The position numbers and the translations under genes are program-made. A stretch of 64,000 nucleotides of DNA from Phenylobacterium sp. (lineage in GTDB: Bacteria; Pseudomonadota; Alphaproteobacteria; Caulobacterales; Caulobacteraceae): positions 111,435 to 175,434 of the forward strand of contig NZ_PNLB01000008.1 of assembly GCF_013822795.1 (NCBI RefSeq), read 5' to 3'. Below the pieces are notes generated by a model. The model did no database searches and was not told the origin of the DNA. It was given only the letters and a program-made list of their open reading frames with translations. Shown piece by piece: positions 7,424 to 14,759 of this stretch. Position 1 is the stretch's first letter. Each line of letters starts with the position of its first letter.

Positions 7424-9571
7424 ATGGGGGGAATTCGAGGCGGGCGCGCCCATCTGGGCGCGGCCTCGCTCTTTGCGCTGGGCTGGCTGCTGGCCGGTCC
7501 GGCCGCCGCGCAGCCGGCCAAGACCGACGACGGAACCGCGACCTTCCCGGCCGCCTTCTTCGCCCAGTACAACCCCGTGACCGCCGCCGACATGGTCGCG
7601 CGCGTGCCGGGCTTCGAGCTGCGCGACGGCGATGACCGGCGCGGCTTCGGCGGCTCGGCCGGCAACCTGCTGATCAATGGCGAGCGCCCGAGCTCCAAGA
7701 CCGCGGCCTCGGAGATCCTCAAGCGGATCCCGGCCAGCGACGTCGTCCGAGTCGAGGTGATGTCGGCGACCAACGCCTCGTCGGACGTCCGCGGCCAGAC
7801 CCAGGTGGTCAATCTGGTCATCAACCAGTCGGCGGCGCGCAAGCCCTCGACCACCTTCGTCGCTGGCCTGCGCCAGATCCAATACTCCGAGCGGATCGGC
7901 TGGACGCTGCAAGCCTCGCGCTCGATGGCGCTGTCCGACACCGCCGACCTGTCGATGGACGTGCAGACCCCGAACATCCTGGGGCGCGGCGAGATCCGCG
8001 ACCTGCTCTACAACAGCGCCGGCGACCTGACCGGCGCCCGCTACCAGATCGGCCAGTCGACCAATGTCAGCCTGCAGGGCTCGGCCCACCTGCGCTGGCG
8101 GCCCAATTCGCAGGACGTGATCAACCTCAACGCCCAGTACGTCCCGGCCTGGAACAAGACCGACACCGTCCAGTACGAGGCGGTCGCCACCACCGCCCTG
8201 CGCAGCAGCCTGGTCGGCCTCACCGAGTATGACGACAACTACACCGCCGAGGTCGGCGGCGACTGGGAGCACAGCTTCTCGCAGGCTCTGTCGGTCAAGC
8301 TGATCGGGCTGATCTCGCAGTCCAACGTCGTCCAGCAGGACGTCTACGACATCTTCACCGCCCCGGCGGCCTACCTGATCCGCACCCAGGACCGCACGAC
8401 CAGCGGCGGCGAGCGCATCGCCCGCGGGGTGGTGAAGTGGAACGCGTTTCCGCGCCACGCCCTGGAGTTCGGCGGCGAAGGCGCCTTCAACTTCCGCGAC
8501 ACGACGCTCGACATCGTCAACCAGCCGCGCGGCGGGGCGCCAATGCCCGTGCCCCTGCCCGTCGCCGACGCCCGGGTCGAGGAGGTGCGCGGCGAGGTGT
8601 TCGTCACCGACATGTGGTCAGCATCGGAAAAGCTGACGATCGAGGGCGGCGTCAACGTCGAGTTCTCGCGCATCTCGCAGACCGGCGACCAGGAGCAGGA
8701 GCGCGAGTTCAATTTCGTCAAACCGCGCCTGAACGCGACCTACGTGCTCACCCCCGACCACACCCTGCGCTTCAGCCTGGTGCGCGACGTGGCGCAGCTC
8801 GACTTCGCGGAGTTCAGCAGCACGATCGATTTCGTCAACTCCTCGACCATCCAGGGCAATCCGAACCTGGTTCCGGAGACGGCCTGGAAGTCGCGGCTGG
8901 AATGGGAGGGACGCTTCGGCAAGCGCGCCGCCGTGACCCTGGTCGCCTTCGCAGACAAGGTGCAGGACGTCCACGACCTAGTCGAGATCGGCGGCTTCGA
9001 CGCCTACGGCAACATCGGCGACGGCACGCGGGTCGGGGCCGAGGTCCGCGGGACCGTGCCGCTGGACCCGATCGGTCTTGCCAATGCTGAACTGCGCTTC
9101 AACGGCCTCTACCAGCAGACGCGCGTCACCGACCCGATCACCGGCCAGGAGCGCTCGTTCTCCGTGCCGCTGGAGCGCCAGGGCACCGCCTCCGGCGCGC
9201 CGGTGCTCAACGCCGGCAACAAGGACTGGGCCTATGTCGTGAACTTCCGCCAGAACCTGCCGGCGATCTCCTCGGCCTGGGGCGTCGCGGCCGTGCAGTG
9301 GGCCGAGCGCGAGGAGTACCGGCGGGCCGAAATCCTCACCTATGTCCGGCCCGAGCCGCGCATCGACCTTTTCTTCGAGACCACGCTGATCAAGCCGGTG
9401 ACCCTGAAGCTCTACGTCAACAACATCCTCTCCTCGTCCGAGGAGCGGACGCGAACCTACTTCCTCGGCTCGCGCGCCGGCGGCCAGATCGACCGGGTCG
9501 AGGAGCGGCTGTCGGACGGCGGCCCCGAGGGCTCGCGCGCCATCGGGGTCCAGGTGTCGGGAAGGTTCTAG
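7424..9571 (+). CDS. TonB-dependent receptor (outer membrane)
   Basis: The 715-residue protein has a signal peptide ending near AGPAAAQ (residues 1-30), then a plug-like domain: ADMVARVPGFELRDGDDRRG, LLINGERPSSKT and EILKRIPASDVVRVEVM. The rest, to a C-terminal SGRF, is a beta-barrel. No clear TonB box is visible at the mature N-terminus. The plug resembles the subgroup whose plug reads INGxRPS, often grouped with outer-membrane beta-barrel family receptors. GGGGGA precedes the ATG. The gene follows the thioesterase by 30 bp and probably shares its promoter. The stop overlaps the convergent GST gene through CTAG. Ligand unknown. Confidence 0.9.
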   Translation: MGGIRGGRAHLGAASLFALGWLLAGPAAAQPAKTDDGTATFPAAFFAQYNPVTAADMVARVPGFELRDGDDRRGFGGSAGNLLINGERPSSKTAASEILKRIPASDVVRVEVMSATNASSDVRGQTQVVNLVINQSAARKPSTTFVAGLRQIQYSERIGWTLQASRSMALSDTADLSMDVQTPNILGRGEIRDLLYNSAGDLTGARYQIGQSTNVSLQGSAHLRWRPNSQDVINLNAQYVPAWNKTDTVQYEAVATTALRSSLVGLTEYDDNYTAEVGGDWEHSFSQALSVKLIGLISQSNVVQQDVYDIFTAPAAYLIRTQDRTTSGGERIARGVVKWNAFPRHALEFGGEGAFNFRDTTLDIVNQPRGGAPMPVPLPVADARVEEVRGEVFVTDMWSASEKLTIEGGVNVEFSRISQTGDQEQEREFNFVKPRLNATYVLTPDHTLRFSLVRDVAQLDFAEFSSTIDFVNSSTIQGNPNLVPETAWKSRLEWEGRFGKRAAVTLVAFADKVQDVHDLVEIGGFDAYGNIGDGTRVGAEVRGTVPLDPIGLANAELRFNGLYQQTRVTDPITGQERSFSVPLERQGTASGAPVLNAGNKDWAYVVNFRQNLPAISSAWGVAAVQWAEREEYRRAEILTYVRPEPRIDLFFETTLIKPVTLKLYVNNILSSSEERTRTYFLGSRAGGQIDRVEERLSDGGPEGSRAIGVQVSGRF

Positions 9572-10278
9572 GCCTCGGCGGCGTCCATCGCCGCCTTGGC
9601 CGCGGCCATCATCTTGGCGAAGGCGCCGCTGCGGATCAGCTCGCGGCGCTCTTCGAGGCCGCGGTGCAGTTCGGCCAGGACCTTGGCGGCATGCTCGTTG
9701 GTCTGGATCGCCGCCCACCAGGCCGCGACGTTGGCCGCCTTCGGCACCGGGTTCTCGACACCAGTCCCCGGCAGCACGTTCTCGATCAGGAACAGGGCCG
9801 GCACCAGCGCACAGTCGGCCAGGGTCAGCCGGCCGCAGCAGGCGTAACCGTCGGTCCCGATCATCTTGTCGAGCGCCTTGACGTTGCGCACCACCTGGCC
9901 GCCGAGCAGATCGACGACCCCCTGGTCGCGCGGCTCCGCCCGCGACTGCGGGCCGAGCATGAACATGTTGTTCATCAGGTAGACGTCGCCGATCCGCGCC
10001 AGGGTGCGGATATGGGCGGTCTCACGTGGGGTGGCGCCCAGCAGCGAGGGCTGCGGATAGACCTCCTCGATGTACTCGGCGATGACCTCGGACTCCGGCA
10101 TCAGGTCGCCGTCGATGTCGAGCACCGGAATGCGGCCGATCGGCAGCCGCTGGCGGAACGCGGGCATGCCGAAGTCGGCCGGGCGCACCAGCTCGATATC
10201 GGTGATGCCCTTGGCGTAGATCTGCATCCGCACGCGGGCGGAATAGGGGCTGAGATCCCCCGAATAGAGCTTGGGCAT
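9568..10278 (-). CDS. Glutathione S-transferase family protein
   Basis: This is a 236-residue cytosolic GST. The N-terminal thioredoxin-like domain (1-80) has SPYSARVRM at the glutathione site, the cis-proline loop IGRIPVLDIDG and the glutathione-binding PESEVIAEYIEE. The C-terminal helical domain contains RLTLADCALVPALF, the conserved N-capping box with Asp. It could conjugate or reduce an electrophilic compound; no specific substrate can be named. GGAGG precedes the ATG. It is divergent from the PPOX-like protein 132 bp away and convergent with the TonB receptor. Confidence 0.92.
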   Translation of the reverse strand: MPKLYSGDLSPYSARVRMQIYAKGITDIELVRPADFGMPAFRQRLPIGRIPVLDIDGDLMPESEVIAEYIEEVYPQPSLLGATPRETAHIRTLARIGDVYLMNNMFMLGPQSRAEPRDQGVVDLLGGQVVRNVKALDKMIGTDGYACCGRLTLADCALVPALFLIENVLPGTGVENPVPKAANVAAWWAAIQTNEHAAKVLAELHRGLEERRELIRSGAFAKMMAAAKAAMDAAEA

Positions 10279-10410
10279 GGCGTGTCCTCCTGGTCGGCTT
10301 GTTTCCCGTTAAAGAGCACGGATTGCGCCCGCCGCCCATGGCTACGGCTGGAACAACCGCGCCAGGCCCCCGTTCCCTGCTGCCCCACTATCACCGCAAG
10401 GAGGAACGCC

Positions 10411-10899
10411 ATGACCAGCCCCGCCGACCTGCGCGAAAAGCTCTGGAAGTCCCTGAAGTCCGACAAGACCCTGATGCTCGGCCTGGCCGGCGTCGACGAA
10501 GGTCACGGACAGCCGATGACCGCTCAGTTCGATGGCGACGACACCCGCGCGATCTGGTTCTTCACCTCGCGCGACACCGATCTGGCCCAGGCCCTCGGCG
10601 CGCGCCATGAGGCGGTCGCCCACTTCATCGACAAGGGTCACGACCTCTTCGCGACCCTGCACGGCGACCTGATCGTCGACAACGACCCGGCCACGATCGA
10701 CCGGCTCTGGAACAAGTGGGTCGCGGCCTGGTTCGAGGGCGGCAAGTCCGACCCGAAACTGTTGCTGCTGCGCTTCGAGCCCGAGCGCGGGCAAATCTGG
10801 CTGAACGAGAACAGCCTGTTCGCCGGGGTGAAGATGCTGCTCGGCGCCGACCCCAAGAAGGACTTCGCCGACAAGACCGCCGAAGTCCGCCTCAACTAG
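10411..10899 (+). CDS. Pyridoxamine 5'-phosphate oxidase-like FMN-binding stress protein
   Basis: The 162-residue product belongs to the split-barrel flavin family that includes general stress protein 26. Visible family features are the N-terminal helix KLWKSLKSDKTLMLGLAG, the strand ending IWFFTSRDTDLAQAL, and DLFATLHGDLIVDNDPATID followed by LWNKWVAAWFEGGKSDPK. Proteins of this group bind FMN or F420-like cofactors and protect against stress; enzymatic activity is not established here. An AAGGAGG Shine-Dalgarno is centred about 10 bases before ATG. Its stop shares CTAG with the convergent 96-residue gene. Confidence 0.9.
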   Translation: MTSPADLREKLWKSLKSDKTLMLGLAGVDEGHGQPMTAQFDGDDTRAIWFFTSRDTDLAQALGARHEAVAHFIDKGHDLFATLHGDLIVDNDPATIDRLWNKWVAAWFEGGKSDPKLLLLRFEPERGQIWLNENSLFAGVKMLLGADPKKDFADKTAEVRLN

Positions 10900-11186
10900 A
10901 CCCGGTAGAGCCGCACCGGCGAGCCGGCCGCGCGGGCGATCACCCGCTTGGCCTCAAGGTCGAGTTGCACGCACTTCAGCCACCAGCCGGCCTTGTCCCC
11001 GCCCGGGAACAGGTCGTCTGGCAGCTGGGACAGCAGCGCGGCCTTGGCCGCCGCCACCGTGAGGCCCGGCGCCTCGCTCGGCAGCGCCGCCAACAGCGCG
11101 GTCCTCATCGCCCCGTACTTGGCGGCGTCGACCCGCGTGGTGCGGCCAGGACTGTTGGGGTTCTCGACCTCGACCTTGTCCGACAT
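10896..11186 (-). CDS. Conserved small protein, DUF6958-like, function unknown
   Basis: This 96-residue soluble protein is mostly helical with a strong GGGAGGAG Shine-Dalgarno. It begins VEVENPNSPGRTTRVDAAKY and has LPDDLFPGGDKAGWWLKCVQ in the middle, features I associate with the DUF6958 group; the family name is from memory. The Asp/Gly/Trp-rich middle and basic end suggest a winged-helix-like fold, but this is uncertain. It lies 26 bp downstream of the AbgT transporter on the same strand and is probably co-transcribed with it. Confidence 0.8.
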   Translation of the reverse strand: MSDKVEVENPNSPGRTTRVDAAKYGAMRTALLAALPSEAPGLTVAAAKAALLSQLPDDLFPGGDKAGWWLKCVQLDLEAKRVIARAAGSPVRLYRV

Positions 11187-11212
11187 ACGCGTCTCCTCCC
11201 GTTGTTGTTATG

Positions 11213-12814
11213 TCAGTTCGCGGCGGCCGCGCCCGGATAGTGCACCTGAGCGCCCGGCCCCAGCGGCAGATCCAGCAGCACCCAGCCGACGGTCATGGCG
11301 ATGCCCGCGGCCATGAAGCAGAGCGCATAGGGCAGCATCAGGGCCAGCAGCGAACCAACGCCCATGCCCCGGTCCCAGCGCTGGCCGAACGCCAGGATCA
11401 GCGGGAAATAGCTCATCAGCGGGGTCATGATGTTGGTGTAGCTGTCGCCCATCCGATAGGCGGCGGTGGTCATCTCCGGGCTGACGCCCAGCAGCATGAA
11501 CATCGGCACCACCACCGGCGACAGCGCGCTCCACTTGGCCGAGGCCGAGCCGATGAACAGGTCCAGGAACGAGGACAGCAGCAGCACGCAGACCAGCAGC
11601 ACCGCCGGCGGCAGGGCCATGGCCTGCAGCGCTTCGGCCCCGTTGATGGCGACGATCGGGCCCAGTCGCGACCAGTTGAACATCGCCACGAAGTGCGCGG
11701 CGAAGAACACGAAGACCAGGTAGGGCGCCATGGTGCGCACGCCGTGCTGCATCATCTGCACGACGTCGTCGGCCGAGCGCACCGTGCCGACCGCGCGCCC
11801 GAAGGCGATGCCGCTCAGCACGAACAGCAGGAAGAAGCCGGCGATCAGCGAGGCGTAGAGCGGCTGCAGCCGCGCCGGCCCGACGGCGTCCTGGTCGATG
11901 AACGGGGTGTAGCCGGGCCAGAGGGCGAGAGCCGCGAAGCTCGCCACCACCGCCAGCGCAGCCAGTCCGGCCCAACGCAGGCCCTTGCGTTCCTCGGCGG
12001 TCAGGCCGGCCTTTTCGAGGTCGGCGCGCAGTTCCTCGTCGACCACGCCGTTCCAGACCCCCAGCCGCGGCTCGACCACCTTGTCGGTCAGGAACCAGAT
12101 GATCGGGGTGAACAGCAGGACGATGGCGCAGATGTAGTACCAGTTGCCGAGCGGGTTCATCGTCCAGTCCGGCTGCACGATGCGCGCCGCCTCCTGGGTG
12201 AAGCTCAGCAGCAGCACGTCGATCTGGCCGGGGATCAGGTTGCCGGCATAGCCGCCCGAGACCGCCGCGAACGCCGCCGCCAGCCCGGCCAGCGGATGGC
12301 GTCCGGCCACCGCGAAGGTGATCGCCGCCAGCGGGATGAACACCACATAGGCCGCGTCCGAGGCGTGGTGCGAGACCATACCGATCACCGCTACGATCGG
12401 GGTCAGCAGCGCCTTGTGGGCGTTCCCGAGCGAGGCGCGGATCAGCGCCGAGAACATGCCCGAGCGCTCGGCCACCGCCGCGCCCAGCATGATCGTCAGC
12501 ACCAGGCCCAGCGGCGCGAAGCCGGCGAAGGTACGCGGCATCTCGGCGAACAGCTTGGCCACGTTGTCCTGCGAGAACAGGCTGGCGGCGCGATAGGTCA
12601 GCACGCCATTGGCGAGCTCGGCGTGCTCAGGCGCCTTGGTCCCCGAATAGGCCAGCGAAGCCTGCCAGCCCATCGCCGCGCCGAACGCGGACAGAAGCAT
12701 CAGGGCGAAGATCAGATAGACGAAGATGATCGTCGGATCGGGCAGCAGATTACCCGCACGCTCGACGAACCCCAGGAAGCCGCGTTGGCGCTCGGGTCGG
12801 GTTTCGTCGCTCAT
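11213..12814 (-). CDS. AbgT family transporter (p-aminobenzoyl-glutamate / antimetabolite type)
   Basis: This 533-residue inner-membrane carrier has about 11-13 hydrophobic segments. It starts with the family's LPDPTIIFVYLIFALMLLSA and contains GAAVAERSGMFSALIRASLG, MVSHHASDAAYVVFIPLA and ASAKWSALSPVVVPMFM, all AbgT landmarks. E. coli AbgT imports p-aminobenzoyl-glutamate; Neisserial and Alcanivorax members export sulfonamides, so the direction here is open. An AbgB-like M20 hydrolase is encoded 31 kb away at 43715-45205, not in this operon. Upstream is an Rrf2 regulator gene; downstream, 26 bp away, a small conserved protein. Confidence 0.93.
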   Translation of the reverse strand: MSDETRPERQRGFLGFVERAGNLLPDPTIIFVYLIFALMLLSAFGAAMGWQASLAYSGTKAPEHAELANGVLTYRAASLFSQDNVAKLFAEMPRTFAGFAPLGLVLTIMLGAAVAERSGMFSALIRASLGNAHKALLTPIVAVIGMVSHHASDAAYVVFIPLAAITFAVAGRHPLAGLAAAFAAVSGGYAGNLIPGQIDVLLLSFTQEAARIVQPDWTMNPLGNWYYICAIVLLFTPIIWFLTDKVVEPRLGVWNGVVDEELRADLEKAGLTAEERKGLRWAGLAALAVVASFAALALWPGYTPFIDQDAVGPARLQPLYASLIAGFFLLFVLSGIAFGRAVGTVRSADDVVQMMQHGVRTMAPYLVFVFFAAHFVAMFNWSRLGPIVAINGAEALQAMALPPAVLLVCVLLLSSFLDLFIGSASAKWSALSPVVVPMFMLLGVSPEMTTAAYRMGDSYTNIMTPLMSYFPLILAFGQRWDRGMGVGSLLALMLPYALCFMAAGIAMTVGWVLLDLPLGPGAQVHYPGAAAAN

Positions 12815-12883
12815 CAGGGCTCCTGGCGCCGCTTGGAAAGGGCGACCTGTCTAGCCAAGCCTGTGGGCGGCGCCCATCAACAA

Positions 12884-13315
12884 CTACTTGACCGCCTTGC
12901 CGGCGCTCCAGCCCGCAAACGCCGGTCGCGCGGACTGCGCGGCGACCGCCAGTGTCGTCTTGTCGAGCACGGCCATGAACGCGGCGACCGCCTCGGCCAG
13001 AACGCTGCTGGTTTCGCAGCCCAGCCGCAGCTCGCAGTTGGCGCAATCGGCCATGCGCATGCCCGGCTCGAGGGCGCGCACGACGTCGCCGACCGTGATC
13101 TCCGCGGGCGACCTAGCCAGCGCGACCCCGCCGTTGCGTCCGCGCAGGCTGCGGATGAAGCCGGTCCGCACCAGCGCCTGGGCGACCTTCGACACGTGAT
13201 TGTACGACAGACGCTGATCCGCCGCGAAGCTGGGCAGCGAGATCGGGCCGCCCTCCGTCCGCGTCAGGACGATGAGAAGCCGCAGGCCGAAGTCGGTGTG
13301 CTGGGTAAGCTGCAT
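12884..13315 (-). CDS. Rrf2 family Fe-S transcriptional regulator, NsrR-like
   Basis: The 143-residue protein begins MQLTQHTDFGLRLLIVLTRT, the Rrf2 start, followed by a winged helix (LSYNHVSKVAQALVRTGFIR and SLRGRNGGVALAR). Three cysteines at about 91, 94 and 100 (DCANCELRLGC) fit an iron-sulfur cluster; the spacing is tighter than in E. coli NsrR. I chose ATG 13315 because upstream residues do not match the family. It is divergent from a flavohaemoglobin-type globin, the classic NsrR target, so nitric oxide sensing is likely. A 7-3-7 palindrome lies between the two genes. AbgT is 69 bp downstream. Confidence 0.9.
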   Translation of the reverse strand: MQLTQHTDFGLRLLIVLTRTEGGPISLPSFAADQRLSYNHVSKVAQALVRTGFIRSLRGRNGGVALARSPAEITVGDVVRALEPGMRMADCANCELRLGCETSSVLAEAVAAFMAVLDKTTLAVAAQSARPAFAGWSAGKAVK

Positions 13316-13338
13316 GCCGGGATCAATGTGGAAAACAC

Positions 13339-13364
13339 GCTTGATGCAATCAAGCAGATATAAT
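13339..13364 (+). promoter_or_regulatory. Palindromic operator plus -10 box of the globin gene
   Basis: GCTTGAT-GCA-ATCAAGC (13339-13355) is a perfect 7-3-7 palindrome. A consensus -10 box TATAAT follows at 13359-13364, 36 bp before the globin ATG. The palindrome covers the -35 position (no consensus -35 is present), so a bound Rrf2 protein would block transcription. It lies between an Rrf2 gene and a globin gene; the pairing is inferred. Confidence 0.75.
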
Positions 13365-13400
13365 ACCGGCTTTTTAATTACCACTTTTAGGGAGCCCTAT

Positions 13401-13850
13401 ATGCGCGTCGCGTCCGCCCAGGCCATGGCCATCGTCAAGTCCACCGCCCCCGCCCTGCAGAAGCACGGTCTCGCCATCACCACCGCGATGTACGCGCGGC
13501 TGTTCGAGAATCCGGAAATCGAGGCGATGTTCGACCGCGCCGCCCAGGTCAGCGGCGAGCAGCCGCGCCGTCTGGCCGGCGCCATCCTCGCCTACGCCAA
13601 GAACATCGATAAGCTCGAGAACCTCGGGCCAGCGGTGCAGACCATGGTCGCACGCCACGTCGACACCGGCGTGAAGCCGGAGCATTACCCGCATGTGGCG
13701 GCCGCCCTGCTGCCGGCGATCCGCGAGGTGCTGGGCGCCGAGGTCGCGACCGACGAGGTGCTGTCCGCCTGGGGCGAGGCCTACTGGATGCTCGCCGACA
13801 TCCTCATCGCCGCCGAGGCCCAGGCCTACGAGGACGCGCAGGCCGCCTGA
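13401..13850 (+). CDS. Single-domain globin of flavohaemoglobin (Hmp) type
   Basis: This 149-residue haem protein matches only the globin domain of Hmp. It contains TTAMYARLFENPEIEAMFDRA with Tyr31 at the B10 position, and MVARHVDTGVKPEHYPHVA with His86 as the proximal haem ligand. The FAD/NADPH reductase domain is absent, and the next gene is on the other strand, so a separate reductase would be needed. Such globins detoxify nitric oxide or bind oxygen. AGGGAG precedes ATG 13401, and a TATAAT promoter with palindrome lies in the gap to the divergent Rrf2 gene, consistent with NO-dependent derepression. Confidence 0.9.
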   Translation: MRVASAQAMAIVKSTAPALQKHGLAITTAMYARLFENPEIEAMFDRAAQVSGEQPRRLAGAILAYAKNIDKLENLGPAVQTMVARHVDTGVKPEHYPHVAAALLPAIREVLGAEVATDEVLSAWGEAYWMLADILIAAEAQAYEDAQAA

Positions 13851-13856
13851 CGGCCT

Positions 13857-14687
13857 CTATTCGGGAACTGGCGGCGGGGCCTGGCGATACCAGGCCAACT
13901 GCTCGCTCGTCGCCAGCAACCGCCCGTCGCGCGACCAGTAGCTGGAGCGCTCGTCCGAGGCGCCGCCGCCTCCGACCCGGCCCTCGCACTCGATCAGGAT
14001 GAAGTCGTCGCCCAGCTCGGCGATCTGCTCGACGCTCGCGTGCAGATAGGCGGTCAGCGACAGGGTCGTCGTCATCGCTCGGTCCAGGGCGTACATCGCG
14101 CGCGGCGCGGAGTTGTCCGTCACCATCGCCAGCAGCGCCTTGTCCCAGACGCCGTTGCGCGGCCGCACCCAGGCCAACGAACGGGAGTCGCCACCGGGCT
14201 TGGGCGGGAAGCCGTCCAGGGTCCGCCGCTCGAACGCCGAGGCGCCGAAGTGCAGCGGTCCGGCCGGGTGGTCGGGGGTGGGCAGCTCGTCCGGCGACGG
14301 CGCCTGCGGCAAGGTGGCGAAGGCGAACGGCGGGGTGGGCGGACGCCGCGCCATGGTGATCATCGCGTGGACGCCGACGTCCTCGACGCCCTGCGGCCGC
14401 AGCTCGACCTCCCAGACCCCGATCGAACCGCCCTGGCGCAGGCGCCGCGTGCGCACGTCCAGCTCGCCGGACGGCAGGCCCGCGGCGTAGGTCAGGGTCA
14501 TCGACAGCACCTCGCCGGTCGCCTCGGGCTCGGCCTCCAGCGCCCGGACGCAGAGACCCAGCGCATAACCGCCCCAGAGGCCGCCGCCGGGATTGCGCCA
14601 CTCGGGGGCGGCGAAGGTGGTCCACCGCCCGGGAGCGGCGGCGTGCAGGGCGATGTCGTAAGCGGGGTTCGAAGACGTCGTGGACAT
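13857..14687 (-). CDS. TesB-like acyl-CoA thioesterase family protein
   Basis: The 276-residue protein has a double hot-dog layout: EWRNPGGGLWGGYALGLCVRAL where the first central helix begins, a linker rich in Pro (RRPPTPPFAFATLP), and a second half with LTAYLHASVEQIAEL and SSYWSRDGRLLATSEQLAW. The latter resembles the end of thioesterase II proteins. It would act on acyl-CoA in the cytoplasm; chain length is unknown. It converges with the globin gene, 6 bp apart, and lies downstream of the siderophore receptor but on the opposite side of a strong hairpin, so co-transcription is not expected. Confidence 0.82.
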   Translation of the reverse strand: MSTTSSNPAYDIALHAAAPGRWTTFAAPEWRNPGGGLWGGYALGLCVRALEAEPEATGEVLSMTLTYAAGLPSGELDVRTRRLRQGGSIGVWEVELRPQGVEDVGVHAMITMARRPPTPPFAFATLPQAPSPDELPTPDHPAGPLHFGASAFERRTLDGFPPKPGGDSRSLAWVRPRNGVWDKALLAMVTDNSAPRAMYALDRAMTTTLSLTAYLHASVEQIAELGDDFILIECEGRVGGGGASDERSSYWSRDGRLLATSEQLAWYRQAPPPVPE

Positions 14688-14725
14688 ACCGCCGTTCTAC
14701 TGGCCCGGCGCTCGCGCGCAAGGCC

Positions 14726-14753
14726 GCCGGCCGTCGGAATCCCGACGGCCGGC
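14726..14753. terminator. Strong hairpin downstream of siderophore receptor
   Basis: A perfect 12-bp GC-rich stem (14726-14737 with 14742-14753) and 4-base loop AATC lies directly after the receptor stop on the minus strand. A clear U-run is missing on that strand, so it may work with Rho or only protect the mRNA end. Confidence 0.6.
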
Positions 14754-14759
14754 TGCGCC

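Noticed and set aside
11210..13363. Long + strand open frame opposite the AbgT and Rrf2 genes
   Set aside because: Its protein is rich in Arg, Gln, His and Gly with no domain; it is the antisense frame of well-supported genes in high-GC DNA.
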